Source: Methylococcaceae bacterium (GTDB taxonomy: Bacteria; Pseudomonadota; Gammaproteobacteria; Methylococcales; Methylococcaceae). From it: a DNA stretch of 9,513 nt. A model generated the notes under the pieces. The model was not told where the DNA came from. It searched no databases and saw only the letters and a list, made by a program, of their open reading frames with translations. The translations under genes and the position numbers were made by a program. Positions 1 through 6,225 of this stretch are shown one piece after another. Each line of letters begins with the position of its first letter. Position 1 is the first letter of the stretch. Where the stretch lies: positions 1 through 9,513 of the forward strand of contig SXQV01000028.1 in NCBI GenBank assembly GCA_005792805.1. The letters are read 5' to 3'.

Positions 1-383
1 CCAGTGGCGGCCTCCTTTTGTGGGGCTATCTCAAAAATAACCAAATCCGCCTCGCCGTCACTGACATTTTCAGCCGTCATAACTTCGCCCGTTTCCCAGA
101 ACACCTGGCCCGGTCCATATTCCTGAGATTTTCCGGCTTCTTCAATTTTGATCCGTCCCTTGACCACATACCGGGGACCGGGACCGTCGTGGACATGCTG
201 CGGAGTTTTGAACCCCTTGGGCAGGCTAATGCGGAATACTCGGGCATCGATTTTGCTGGAACTCAGTTCCAGCGATTTTTCAAGCAGGGTCTGTTTCGCC
301 GGCATCACTGGCTCTTCGGCCATAAGTCCGCCAGCTGCCAGAGACAGGAGCAAAGCAGGTAGATAAGTGTTTTTCATTGACAT
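1..383 (-). CDS. Exported small cupin-domain protein (partial, 3' end outside window)
   Basis: The visible 127 codons encode a Sec-type signal peptide (residues 1-22, hydrophobic core LPALLLSLAAGGL, likely cleavage after Ala22) and then a single cupin fold. The first cupin motif is clear: H63-x-H65 followed by GPGPRYVVKG (67-76). The second motif (around GPGQVFWETG and TAEN) lacks an obvious His, so metal binding may be altered or absent. The ATG at 383 is chosen because AAGAGG lies 8 bases upstream; a second ATG at 377 is in frame but 14 bases from it. The protein is probably periplasmic. Its substrate is unknown: such small cupins are often annotated only by fold. It lies downstream of the glycosyltransferase on the same strand, after 113 bases. 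The reading frame runs off the left edge, so the C-terminus is not seen. Confidence 0.85.
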   Translation of the reverse strand, partial: MSMKNTYLPALLLSLAAGGLMAEEPVMPAKQTLLEKSLELSSSKIDARVFRISLPKGFKTPQHVHDGPGPRYVVKGRIKIEEAGKSQEYGPGQVFWETGEVMTAENVSDGEADLVIFEIAPQKEAAT

Positions 384-445
384 ATCAAATACCTCTTGGT
401 GAATTCAAGAAACAAGATCGTCGCAAGCAAACTGATGAAAGTCAT
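374..445 (-). CDS. Possible 23-residue membrane peptide (small ORF)
   Basis: A short frame in the gap between the glycosyltransferase and the cupin encodes MTFISLLATILFLEF and then TKRYLICQ: one hydrophobic stretch long enough for a membrane span, followed by a positive patch. AGGA lies 9 bases before its ATG at 445. Its TGA overlaps the second ATG (377) of the cupin gene as ATGA, and it also overlaps the preferred cupin start at 383. That arrangement is typical of translationally coupled genes. The frame is the same as that of the upstream glycosyltransferase, so it could also be the remnant of a longer C-terminus. I do not recognise the peptide. With so short an ORF, chance remains a serious alternative. 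Confidence 0.3.
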   Translation of the reverse strand: MTFISLLATILFLEFTKRYLICQ

Positions 446-496
446 CAGCGAGGATCCTGATAGCGCAAAACCGATGAGCGACCGAGATTCCGTCGA

Positions 497-1216
497 TCAT
501 ATTTCCTCAACATCCGGCACGTGGGCCCGGCGTTGCAACCACATCACACCGATCAAATCCCATATCCCCACCCACAGCCGGTGCCATGTCCCATATTTTG
601 ACTGGCCCAGCGTCCTGGGACGGTGATTGACCTCGACGGAGACCACCTTTGCTCCTGCGCGCTGCGCCAAGGCCGGAAGAAAGCGATGCATGTGGTCAAA
701 GTAGGGCAGTTTCAGAAACAGGGCTCGATCGAACAGCTTCAGACCGCAACCCGTATCTGGAGTTTCATCGCCCAACAGGGCGGCCCTGATGCGATTGGCA
801 AACCGTGAGGAGAATTTGCGCCAACCCGTATCCTTGCGATGACGACGGTAGCCGGCAATCAGCGCCAGCTTGCCGGACTGCTTCAGCTCACGCCAGGCTT
901 CGAGCATGGCGGGAATGTTGGCCGGGTCATTTTGTCCATCGCCATCCAGGGTAGCAATGACCTCACCGGTCGCTGCCTGTACGCCTGTCCTTAATGCCGT
1001 ACTCTGGCCACAGCAGCGAATATGGTGCAGTACTCGCAGGGCAGGAAAGCTCGACTTGAGCGCGACAAGCCGGGCAAGTGTGTCATCGCGGCTGCCATCA
1101 TCGACATACACGATTTCATATTCGCCCAGACCCGCGACAGCCGCTGCTATTTCCTCGATGAGTGGACGGAGGTTTTCGTTCTCGTTGTGAACAGGGACGA
1201 CGATGCTTAGTTTCAT
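497..1216 (-). CDS. Family 2 glycosyltransferase (DPM1-like, soluble)
   Basis: The product of 239 residues is a GT-A fold glycosyltransferase that uses a nucleotide-sugar donor, probably with a polyprenyl-phosphate acceptor at the inner face of the membrane. It starts with the classical strand KLSIVVPVHNE (2-12), then YVDDGS (37-42), the metal-binding region TLDGDGQNDP (89-98), DTGCGLKLFDR (154-164), HRFLPALAQRAG (177-188) and RTLGQSKYG (201-209). It lacks the C-terminal membrane helices of larger relatives, and the ending WLQRRAHVPDVEE is what I expect for the compact bacterial form. ATG 1216 is preferred over ATG 1237 because the family begins at this Met and AAGGGA precedes it, while 1237 lies inside purM. 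It follows purM after 14 bases, so the two are probably co-transcribed. The exact sugar and acceptor cannot be told. Confidence 0.9.
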   Translation of the reverse strand: MKLSIVVPVHNENENLRPLIEEIAAAVAGLGEYEIVYVDDGSRDDTLARLVALKSSFPALRVLHHIRCCGQSTALRTGVQAATGEVIATLDGDGQNDPANIPAMLEAWRELKQSGKLALIAGYRRHRKDTGWRKFSSRFANRIRAALLGDETPDTGCGLKLFDRALFLKLPYFDHMHRFLPALAQRAGAKVVSVEVNHRPRTLGQSKYGTWHRLWVGIWDLIGVMWLQRRAHVPDVEEI

Positions 1217-1230
1217 GGATATCTTTTCCC

Positions 1231-2286
1231 TTACCATTGCCCGAGATAAGCCACCGCCGGGGCGGTATCCGCCGGGACGATTTCACCGATACTAAACGCC
1301 TGCTCACCCGCTGCCTTCAGGGCAGTCAGCGTCGCTATCTCATCCTCGGGTGCGACACAAACGATCATTCCCACACCACAGTTGAAGGTCTTCAACATTT
1401 CGGCCTGCTCCACACGTCCCTGATCTTTCAACCATTCAAAAACGGGCGGCCGCCGCCAGGAACCCAGATTGATCTGGGCGGAGGTGCCTTGCGGCAATAC
1501 TCTGGGGAGATTTTCGGTAATGCCGCCGCCAGTGATATGAGCCAACGCATGTACCGGAATCGTTTTCATCAACTCCAGCAGCGGCTTGACATAAATACGG
1601 GTCGGCTGCATCAGCGTATCGATGATCGTCTCGTCACTGGTTGTTTGCTGCGCCTGTACGCCAGCCCGTTCGAGAATTTTTCGAATCAGCGAATATCCAT
1701 TGGAGTGCGGCCCGGAGGAGGCCAGCCCAATCAGTCGATCACCGGCGCTCACCCTGGAACCATCAAGTATCGTCGACTTTTCGACGATACCGACACAAAA
1801 ACCGGCGAGATCGTAATCACCTGCCTCGTACATGCCGGGCATTTCCGCCGTTTCGCCCCCCACCAGCGCACATCCGGCCAGTTCACAGCCTTTGCCGATT
1901 CCTTCGATAACCGAAGCGGCAACATTCACGTCCAGATGACCGGTCGCGAAATAGTCCAGAAAAAACAGCGGCTCTGCACCCTGCACGATGATGTCATTGA
2001 CGCACATGGCCACGAGATCGATCCCCACGCCGTCATGTCGACCGGTCTCGATGGCAAGCTTCAACTTGGTGCCCACGCCATCCGTTCCCGCCACCAGTAC
2101 CGGTTGACGAAAACGATCCACCGGCAATTCGAAAAGCGAGCCGAAGCCTCCCAGCCCAGCCAGAACACCAGGAATCCGCGTTCTCGCCGCTACGGGCTTA
2201 ATCCGTTCGACCAGCGCATTGCCCGCATCGATGTCGACTCCTGCACTCCGGTAATCCAGGGGCTGGCCTGCGTCGTTGCAACTCAA
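1231..2286 (-). CDS. purM: Phosphoribosylformylglycinamidine cyclo-ligase (AIR synthetase)
   Basis: PurM catalyses the fifth step of purine synthesis: ATP-dependent ring closure of FGAM to aminoimidazole ribonucleotide, in the cytosol as a dimer. The sequence follows E. coli PurM almost throughout: DYRSAGVDIDAGNALV near the N-terminus, GGFGSLFELP, the nucleotide-binding GTDGVGTKLKLA, GIDLVAMCVNDI, GAEPLFFLDYFATG, LVGGETAEMPGMY, SSGPHSNGYSL, HITGGGITENLPRVLP and FNCGVGMI. Length is 351 residues against about 345 for E. coli. The reading frame is open back to ATG 2355, but the extra residues are not family-like. TTG at 2286 is preceded by AAGGGAG with 8 bases of spacing, so I take TTG as the start. 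The usual partner purN does not follow; a glycosyltransferase does, 14 bases after the stop. Confidence 0.97.
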   Translation of the reverse strand: MSCNDAGQPLDYRSAGVDIDAGNALVERIKPVAARTRIPGVLAGLGGFGSLFELPVDRFRQPVLVAGTDGVGTKLKLAIETGRHDGVGIDLVAMCVNDIIVQGAEPLFFLDYFATGHLDVNVAASVIEGIGKGCELAGCALVGGETAEMPGMYEAGDYDLAGFCVGIVEKSTILDGSRVSAGDRLIGLASSGPHSNGYSLIRKILERAGVQAQQTTSDETIIDTLMQPTRIYVKPLLELMKTIPVHALAHITGGGITENLPRVLPQGTSAQINLGSWRRPPVFEWLKDQGRVEQAEMLKTFNCGVGMIVCVAPEDEIATLTALKAAGEQAFSIGEIVPADTAPAVAYLGQW

Positions 2287-2300
2287 ATCACTATCTCCCT
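2280..2300 (-). promoter_or_regulatory. Strong ribosome binding site deciding a TTG start for purM
   Basis: On the minus strand the order is AAAGGGAG, then ATAGTGAT (8 bases), then TTG at 2286. The upstream in-frame ATGs at 2355 and 2349 would add about 20 residues with no likeness to PurM. A TTG start often lowers translation, here offset by a near-ideal Shine-Dalgarno sequence. Confidence 0.75.
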
Positions 2301-2359
2301 TTAGGTAAGCGTGCCTGTCCTGATGACAAGGCCAGGCCGGGGTTCCCATACACAAGTTA

Positions 2360-2376
2360 CCCGGCTGAAAGCCGGG
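2360..2376. repeat. Perfect 7-bp inverted repeat (CCCGGCT-GAA-AGCCGGG) between divergent genes
   Basis: CCCGGCT at 2360-2366 and AGCCGGG at 2370-2376 pair perfectly around a 3-base loop. It lies between purM (minus) and the phosphatidyltransferase gene (plus), 55 bases before the latter's ATG. There is no T run on either side, so it is not an intrinsic terminator. It could be an operator or a hairpin in the 5' leader of the purM mRNA. It does not resemble the E. coli PurR operator. Confidence 0.5.
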
Positions 2377-2387
2377 CGGTTTATGCT

Positions 2388-2415
2388 ATTTTACATGGCT
2401 GCAAACCCCTGACAC
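2388..2415 (-). promoter_or_regulatory. Candidate sigma70-type promoter for purM
   Basis: Read on the minus strand, GTGTCA (2415-2410, 4 of 6 matches to TTGACA) is followed after 16 bases by TAAAAT (2393-2388, 5 of 6 matches to TATAAT). Transcription would begin near 2380, leaving a leader of about 95 bases to the TTG that starts with the 7-bp hairpin. This is pattern matching only; no equally good element was found for the rightward gene. Confidence 0.33.
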
Positions 2416-2431
2416 GACGTCCTGACCCGGA

Positions 2432-2998
2432 ATGCCCACTCTACGGCCTTGCCACATCCCTAACCTCATCTCGGCAGCCCGGATTTTTCTGGTCATTCCC
2501 GTGCTGAAAGCACTGCTATCGCACGACTTCCACCAGGCGCTGATCTGGTTCACCATTGCTGGCCTGTCAGATGGGCTGGATGGTTTTCTGGCCCGTTATT
2601 TTGGGTGGCAATCGCGCCTGGGCTCCTACCTCGACCCCATTGCCGACAAGCTGCTGCTGGTCACCAGCTATCTCAGTCTGGCCTGGCTGGAGTTAATCCC
2701 CTTTTGGCTGGCATTACTGGTCGTTGCACGGGATCTTCTGATCTTTGCCGGAGCGACCGCCTACTACTTCCTGATGAAACCTTTCGACGGACAGCCGTCA
2801 CTCATCAGCAAGTTCAACACCTTTTGCCAGCTGTTGCTGGTGGGTTTAATCCTGATTAACCCGGACATTTTTACCATTCCAGACGCTACCCTCCAGATGA
2901 TGCGCTGGCTGGTTGCCGCAACAACCCTCGTCAGCGGTCTGATCTATACCAGGTCCTGGGGAATGCGCTACTACCGGGAAAGCAAAGTTGACCGCTAG
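2432..2998 (+). CDS. CDP-alcohol phosphatidyltransferase family membrane protein
   Basis: This 188-residue integral membrane enzyme transfers a phosphatidyl group from CDP-diacylglycerol (or a similar CDP-linked donor) to an alcohol, as in phosphatidylglycerol-phosphate or cardiolipin synthesis. The family signature D-G-x2-A-R-x8-G-x3-D-x3-D is complete: D50, G51, A54, R55, G64, D68, D72, plus the preceding D47 that completes the four metal-binding Asp. The N-terminal HIPNLISAARI is typical. About five or six hydrophobic helices follow the usual layout. ATG 2432 is the only possible ATG, since an in-frame TGA lies at 2423-2425; its ribosome binding site is poor. Such a gene beside purM is familiar in gammaproteobacteria. 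Whether it is a true PgsA or a CMP-forming cardiolipin synthase cannot be decided here, so no symbol is given. The next gene follows after 83 bases. Confidence 0.93.
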   Translation: MPTLRPCHIPNLISAARIFLVIPVLKALLSHDFHQALIWFTIAGLSDGLDGFLARYFGWQSRLGSYLDPIADKLLLVTSYLSLAWLELIPFWLALLVVARDLLIFAGATAYYFLMKPFDGQPSLISKFNTFCQLLLVGLILINPDIFTIPDATLQMMRWLVAATTLVSGLIYTRSWGMRYYRESKVDR

Positions 2999-3081
2999 CT
3001 AAACCGGGCTGCCAGAACACCCCTAAGCCAGAATATGGCGAAGAGAAGCGTCCCCGACCAAACAAAACCCTGGATATTGCC

Positions 3082-4053
3082 ATGCCCCAAGCTTCAGATT
3101 TCATCCAAAAGTTTTCACGAATTGGATTCATCACCATCCTGGCCGTCTATCTTCTGATTTTCGTGGGCGGAGTGGTGCGGGCGTCAGGCTCAGGCATGGG
3201 CTGCCCGGACTGGCCGACCTGTTTCGGCAAGCTGATACCGCCCACCCAGGAATCGGAGCTACCCGCTGACTATCATCAGCAGTACATCGGTTACGGTGAC
3301 ACCACCTTCAACCCGCTAAAAACCTGGACGGAGTACCTTAACCGTCTGCTGGGTGCCAGTATTGGCCTTTTGATTCTGACCACCCTGATCCGCTCGATTC
3401 CTTTTCGGCAGACCGACAAGACTGTTTTCAATCTGTCGCTGGGTGTGTTTTTGCTGGTGGGCTTTCAGGGCTGGCTGGGCTCGCGCGTGGTTGCCAGCGA
3501 GCTAAAGCCGGCGCTCATCTCCGCCCACATGATCGTGGCGCTCATTATCGTATCCATGCTGATTTACACCCTCATCCGTTCGCGTCAGGACTGGTTCACT
3601 GCAATCAATATGAGCGGCTTGCCCGCAGGATGGCGCAAAGTACTGATGTTTGCCATCGGGTTTACCTTGTTGCAGGTGACCATGGGAACGCAAATTCGCG
3701 AAGCCGTAGACGGGATTACCAACGCCAATGAAATTGCCGAACGAAACATCTGGCGAGAACATTTCCCTATCATTTTCTACGTCCATCGCTCGTTTTCATC
3801 CATCATCCTTTTCACCAACCTCTGGCTGGTCTGGAAGCTGATCCGTTCGACCAGCTCCAACAACCTGCTACGCCGGGCTGGCATTGGGCTTGCCGTACTG
3901 GTCATCATCGCCATACTGACCGGCGTCACGCTGGACAGGCTAGGCTTCCCGGCTTTTGTCCAGCCTTTCCATCTGGTGCTGGCCAACCTGATTTTTGGTT
4001 GCCAGCTGTTCCTGCTGATAGGAACCGGCTACGTCATGAAAGCCCGCCGCTGA
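3082..4053 (+). CDS. ctaA: Heme A synthase (Cox15/CtaA family) with an altered heme-ligand position
   Basis: Heme A synthase oxidises the C8 methyl of heme O to make heme A for aa3-type oxidases, in the cytoplasmic membrane. The 323 residues form about eight membrane helices in two four-helix halves. The N-terminal GGVVRASGSGMGCPDWPTCFG (29-49) is the family hallmark and carries the Cys pair C41/C47. The ligand-helix positions are E84-Y-L-N87-R88, SAH149, VH235-R236 and PFH297. The spacings 62, 86 and 62 match the H60/H123/H216/H278 layout of B. subtilis CtaA, except that the first His is Asn87 (codon AAC). ATG 3082 has GGA 8 bases upstream. No cyoE or oxidase gene lies in the window. The stop is only 17 bases from that of the converging SPOR gene. 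Family assignment is firm; activity on heme O is less certain because of N87. Confidence 0.92.
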   Translation: MPQASDFIQKFSRIGFITILAVYLLIFVGGVVRASGSGMGCPDWPTCFGKLIPPTQESELPADYHQQYIGYGDTTFNPLKTWTEYLNRLLGASIGLLILTTLIRSIPFRQTDKTVFNLSLGVFLLVGFQGWLGSRVVASELKPALISAHMIVALIIVSMLIYTLIRSRQDWFTAINMSGLPAGWRKVLMFAIGFTLLQVTMGTQIREAVDGITNANEIAERNIWREHFPIIFYVHRSFSSIILFTNLWLVWKLIRSTSSNNLLRRAGIGLAVLVIIAILTGVTLDRLGFPAFVQPFHLVLANLIFGCQLFLLIGTGYVMKARR

Positions 4054-4070
4054 GCGAGGGCGCGTGCTGT

Positions 4071-4790
4071 CTAGCGGCACATCACAGGAGAGGGGATGTT
4101 TAGCGACGAATCCTGAGAGTTGAGCATATGGATGGCCTCATCCAGCGCCAAGGGAAGCTGGGTCCAGGGGATTTTCAACCAGAAAATATCCCCGCGAACC
4201 TGTCGCGGAGCCACTTTCGCGGCGATGCCTTTTTCCATCAACGACTGCACCGCCGCTTGCGCTTCATTCTGGGTCTTATATAACCCCAGAGATATAGCAC
4301 CCTCCAGCGGACCCTTATCGAACAGCCAGGTTTCGTAGATACCTTTATTGAGGAGCATCTGGCGATTCGCCAGAGCGGCCTCGCGGGTAGATGCCTTGGG
4401 ATAAAGCACCCACCAACCCTCGGCAACATCACCTGATCGAATCACCACATGCGCCTCGCTGGCGACCGGTTCCAGGAGAGACAGGTAATTATCAGCGACC
4501 TCACGCTCCTGAATTGGCCCGACCTCAAAACAACCCTGGCTGCTGGCCGACTCAGGCAAACCCTCTGCATTGTCAGAACTCTCGGCACTCGTTTCTGCCG
4601 GATCAGGTTGTACGGGAAGACTGTCGAAATCCTCAAATCCTTCATTTTCCAGCATAGCCGGGGGGGGCTGAGTGATCTCCACGTGTTGTTCGTTTGCCTC
4701 TTCGATAAGCGCATCGCGCTCCTCAAGCCCAAACTTCCAGATCAGGAATACAAGGTTGATCACCACCAGAATGTAAAAGAGATATTTCAT
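4071..4790 (-). CDS. SPOR-domain protein with an N-terminal membrane anchor
   Basis: The 239-residue product has a membrane helix at 4-19 (LFYILVVINLVFLIWK), an acidic Pro/Ser-rich linker (about 25-85) and a C-terminal region ending in an SPOR-like repeat: GAISLGLYKTQNEAQAAVQ (164-182) and GIAAKVAPR (188-196). A block with CFEVGPIQ (87-94) and GWWVLYPKASTREAA (125-139) lies before it. SPOR domains bind septal peptidoglycan lacking stem peptides, so a role in the cell envelope or division is likely, with the C-terminus in the periplasm. It resembles the short SPOR proteins that sit after birA-coaX in pseudomonads, but neither gene is in the window. No good Shine-Dalgarno precedes ATG 4790. The codons at 4660-4667 form a run of eight C on the coding strand (QPPP, 41-44). 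Confidence 0.82.
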   Translation of the reverse strand: MKYLFYILVVINLVFLIWKFGLEERDALIEEANEQHVEITQPPPAMLENEGFEDFDSLPVQPDPAETSAESSDNAEGLPESASSQGCFEVGPIQEREVADNYLSLLEPVASEAHVVIRSGDVAEGWWVLYPKASTREAALANRQMLLNKGIYETWLFDKGPLEGAISLGLYKTQNEAQAAVQSLMEKGIAAKVAPRQVRGDIFWLKIPWTQLPLALDEAIHMLNSQDSSLNIPSPVMCR

Positions 4791-4997
4791 TCAACAAAAT
4801 CGATTGATTGCTGACTTTTTTCGCCAATGACCAGAGACGGAATGCGTTTTAGCAGACGGATTCTAACCGACAAATCTCAGAGAAGAGGCTTGAGCCCGCC
4901 ACCCGAAGAAAAGGCGCTGTCCCCCGTACAAGAAAGCCATGCGGATATGGACCCTAGCTGCGATAATGCCGGCTCTCCCGCAAGCCTAGGATTTGCC
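4791..4997. promoter_or_regulatory. Divergent intergenic region with weak candidate promoters
   Basis: The region separates the leftward SPOR gene from the rightward kinase-ppdK group, so at least two promoters are expected. Rightward, GATAAT (4962-4967) preceded by TGC makes an extended -10, without a good -35; transcription would start about 25 bases before ATG 4998. Leftward, TTGTCG (4873-4868) and TAAAAC (4851-4846) are 16 bases apart, each with 4 of 6 consensus matches. No strong hairpin or terminator is seen; the T run at 4816-4821 has no stem. The kinase frame is open through much of this stretch from ATG 4827, but I do not think it is translated. Confidence 0.3.
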
Positions 4998-5711
4998 ATG
5001 TCAACCAAAGACCCTTACGCATTTATCAAGGCATTGATCGCCGCAGATGAAGCCACTGCGGCCACGCATCCCAGACAATCGCGCTCCCCGCTCATCATCA
5101 CTTTATCGAGAGATTACGGGGCGGGAGGTGATGAAATTGCCGCCATGCTTGCGGAGCAGTTGTCGGTTCCACTGCATAACCGGGAGATCCTGGCTCTGGC
5201 CGCCAGGAAGGCCGGAGTTGAACCGCTAAGATTCGCCGAACTCGATGACTACCGGGCATCGAGTATTTCAAACTTTATCTTCAGTGCGCTAACCGGTGCT
5301 GGCAGCAACCTTGAAACTTACCGGCGTGCACTGTTTGAGGCCGTTATCGAACTTTCGCAGCATGATGGTGTGCTGGTGGGGCGTGGTGCCCATTTAATCC
5401 TGTCCGGAAAACGCACGTTCCGGGTCCGTATCGTCGGCTCCAGAATGATTTGCGCCAAGCGGATCGCCGAGGAAATGGGGCTCCCGCTTGATGCCGCCGA
5501 GCGCAAGGTTTATGAAATCAATAACAAGCGTCACAAATCCATCGAAAACCTTTACAAGGACAGTTACGAGCACTGCTCGCTCAACTACGCCAAGAATTTC
5601 GACCTGATCCTCAACACCGACCGGATCTCCGCCGAAAAAGCGGTCCCCATCATACTGCTGGCGGTCCAGCAGGCGGGCTTCGCTTTAAGCAAACACAACG
5701 CAGAATCCTGA
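4998..5711 (+). CDS. Cytidylate kinase-like family protein (P-loop NMP-kinase fold)
   Basis: The 237-residue product fits the cytidylate kinase-like family (Cytidylate_kin2), distant relatives of CMP/AMP kinases of mostly unknown substrate. Visible parts: LIITLSRDYGAGGDEIA (32-48) at the P-loop position, LSVPLHNREIL (55-65) as the following strand, LVGRGAHLIL (126-135), VRIVGSRMICAKRIAEE (143-159) and a C-terminal LNTDRISAEKAVPII (205-219). The P-loop has Asp45 where I remember Arg in relatives, and no Lys. ATG 4998 is chosen because AGGA lies 6-7 bases upstream and it begins a family-like N-terminus. The longer frame from ATG 4827 adds 57 Pro/Ser-rich residues without a ribosome binding site. 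The stop codon overlaps the start of the epsilon subunit gene (TGATG), so the two are coupled. A role linked to the AMP made by the PPDK downstream is only inference. Confidence 0.82.
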   Translation: MSTKDPYAFIKALIAADEATAATHPRQSRSPLIITLSRDYGAGGDEIAAMLAEQLSVPLHNREILALAARKAGVEPLRFAELDDYRASSISNFIFSALTGAGSNLETYRRALFEAVIELSQHDGVLVGRGAHLILSGKRTFRVRIVGSRMICAKRIAEEMGLPLDAAERKVYEINNKRHKSIENLYKDSYEHCSLNYAKNFDLILNTDRISAEKAVPIILLAVQQAGFALSKHNAES

Positions 5712-6157
5712 TGGGAAACACGCCCCTCTGCCTCCTGGTGGAAATCGCCGACGTCGGTCGTCGCATCTATTCCGGCCCTTGCCTGAGGATAACCGCCCCG
5801 GCGGCAGCGGGTGAAGTCGGCATTCTTCCACGGCATGCGCCCATGCTCACGGCTCTCCGGCCCGGAGAGATCCGGCTTCAGAATTTGGCCGGGGAAGAGC
5901 ATTTTTTTTACGTCTCCGGTGGTTTTCTTGAAGTCAAGGACGACACCGTCAGCATTCTCGCCGATCAAGCTTTGCGGACCAGCGAAATCGACCTCCAGCG
6001 AGTTCAGGAAGCACGCGAGGAGGCCGAACAATTATTGCGGGAAGCCCACCAGATTCAGGACCGGGACATTGCCAAACTCGACCTCGCCAAGGCCATTGCT
6101 CAGCTGCGTGTACTGCAACATGCAGAAATTCATCGCCTGAGAAAGAGCCAAGGATAA
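5711..6157 (+). CDS. atpC: F1 ATP synthase epsilon subunit, stand-alone copy
   Basis: Epsilon sits on the central stalk of F1 and can inhibit ATP hydrolysis; in several bacteria its C-terminal helices bind ATP. The N-terminal beta sandwich is well kept: GEVGILPRHAPMLTALRPGEIR (34-55, nearly as E. coli), FYVSGGFLEV (66-75), TVSILADQALR (79-89). The C-terminal helical hairpin (about 91-145) is present, with SEIDLQRVQEA (91-101) close to the I(L)DxxRA ATP-binding motif and AKAIAQLRVLQ (126-136) as in E. coli. Length 148 is slightly above the usual 135-140. The gene overlaps the kinase stop by one base and has no clear ribosome binding site of its own, so translation is probably coupled. No atpD or other ATP synthase gene is near, so it is either a second epsilon or a paralogue with a separate role. 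Family assignment is firm; a stalk role is uncertain. Confidence 0.93.
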   Translation: MGNTPLCLLVEIADVGRRIYSGPCLRITAPAAAGEVGILPRHAPMLTALRPGEIRLQNLAGEEHFFYVSGGFLEVKDDTVSILADQALRTSEIDLQRVQEAREEAEQLLREAHQIQDRDIAKLDLAKAIAQLRVLQHAEIHRLRKSQG

Positions 6158-6165
6158 AATATCCG

Positions 6166-6179
6166 GCGGTTCAGACCGC
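6166..6179 (+). repeat. Small hairpin between atpC and ppdK
   Basis: GCGGT and ACCGC pair perfectly around TCAG, 9 bases after the atpC stop. No T run follows, so it is unlikely to terminate transcription; it might mark an mRNA processing or decay boundary before ppdK. With five base pairs it could be chance. Confidence 0.3.
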
Positions 6180-6225
6180 ACACATCAATCCATAGTTATT
6201 CAACTCATCCGAGGAGTCACTCATC

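Noticed and set aside
1162..2304. 380-codon open frame on the plus strand opposite purM
   Set aside because: It lies antisense to a clear purM and shows no recognisable family; long antisense frames are common opposite GC-rich coding sequence.
2287..2355. Longer PurM starting at ATG 2355 or 2349
   Set aside because: The extra residues are not PurM-like, and TTG 2286 has a near-ideal ribosome binding site matching the family N-terminus.
2999..3081. Gap between the phosphatidyltransferase and heme A synthase genes, checked for a small gene or RNA
   Set aside because: It has no convincing ORF, hairpin or promoter beyond the GGA that serves the heme A synthase start.
4046..4078. GCCGCT...AGCGGC inverted repeat spanning the two converging stop codons, considered as a terminator
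   Set aside because: The arms are only 6 bp, the loop is 21 bases and no T run follows on either strand.
4816..4821. T6 run considered as a terminator end
   Set aside because: No GC-rich stem precedes it on the plus strand, and both flanking genes start here rather than end.
4827..4997. 57-residue N-terminal extension of the cytidylate kinase-like protein from ATG 4827
   Set aside because: There is no Shine-Dalgarno sequence before 4827 and the extension is unlike the family, while ATG 4998 has AGGA at good spacing. An alternative long form cannot be fully excluded.
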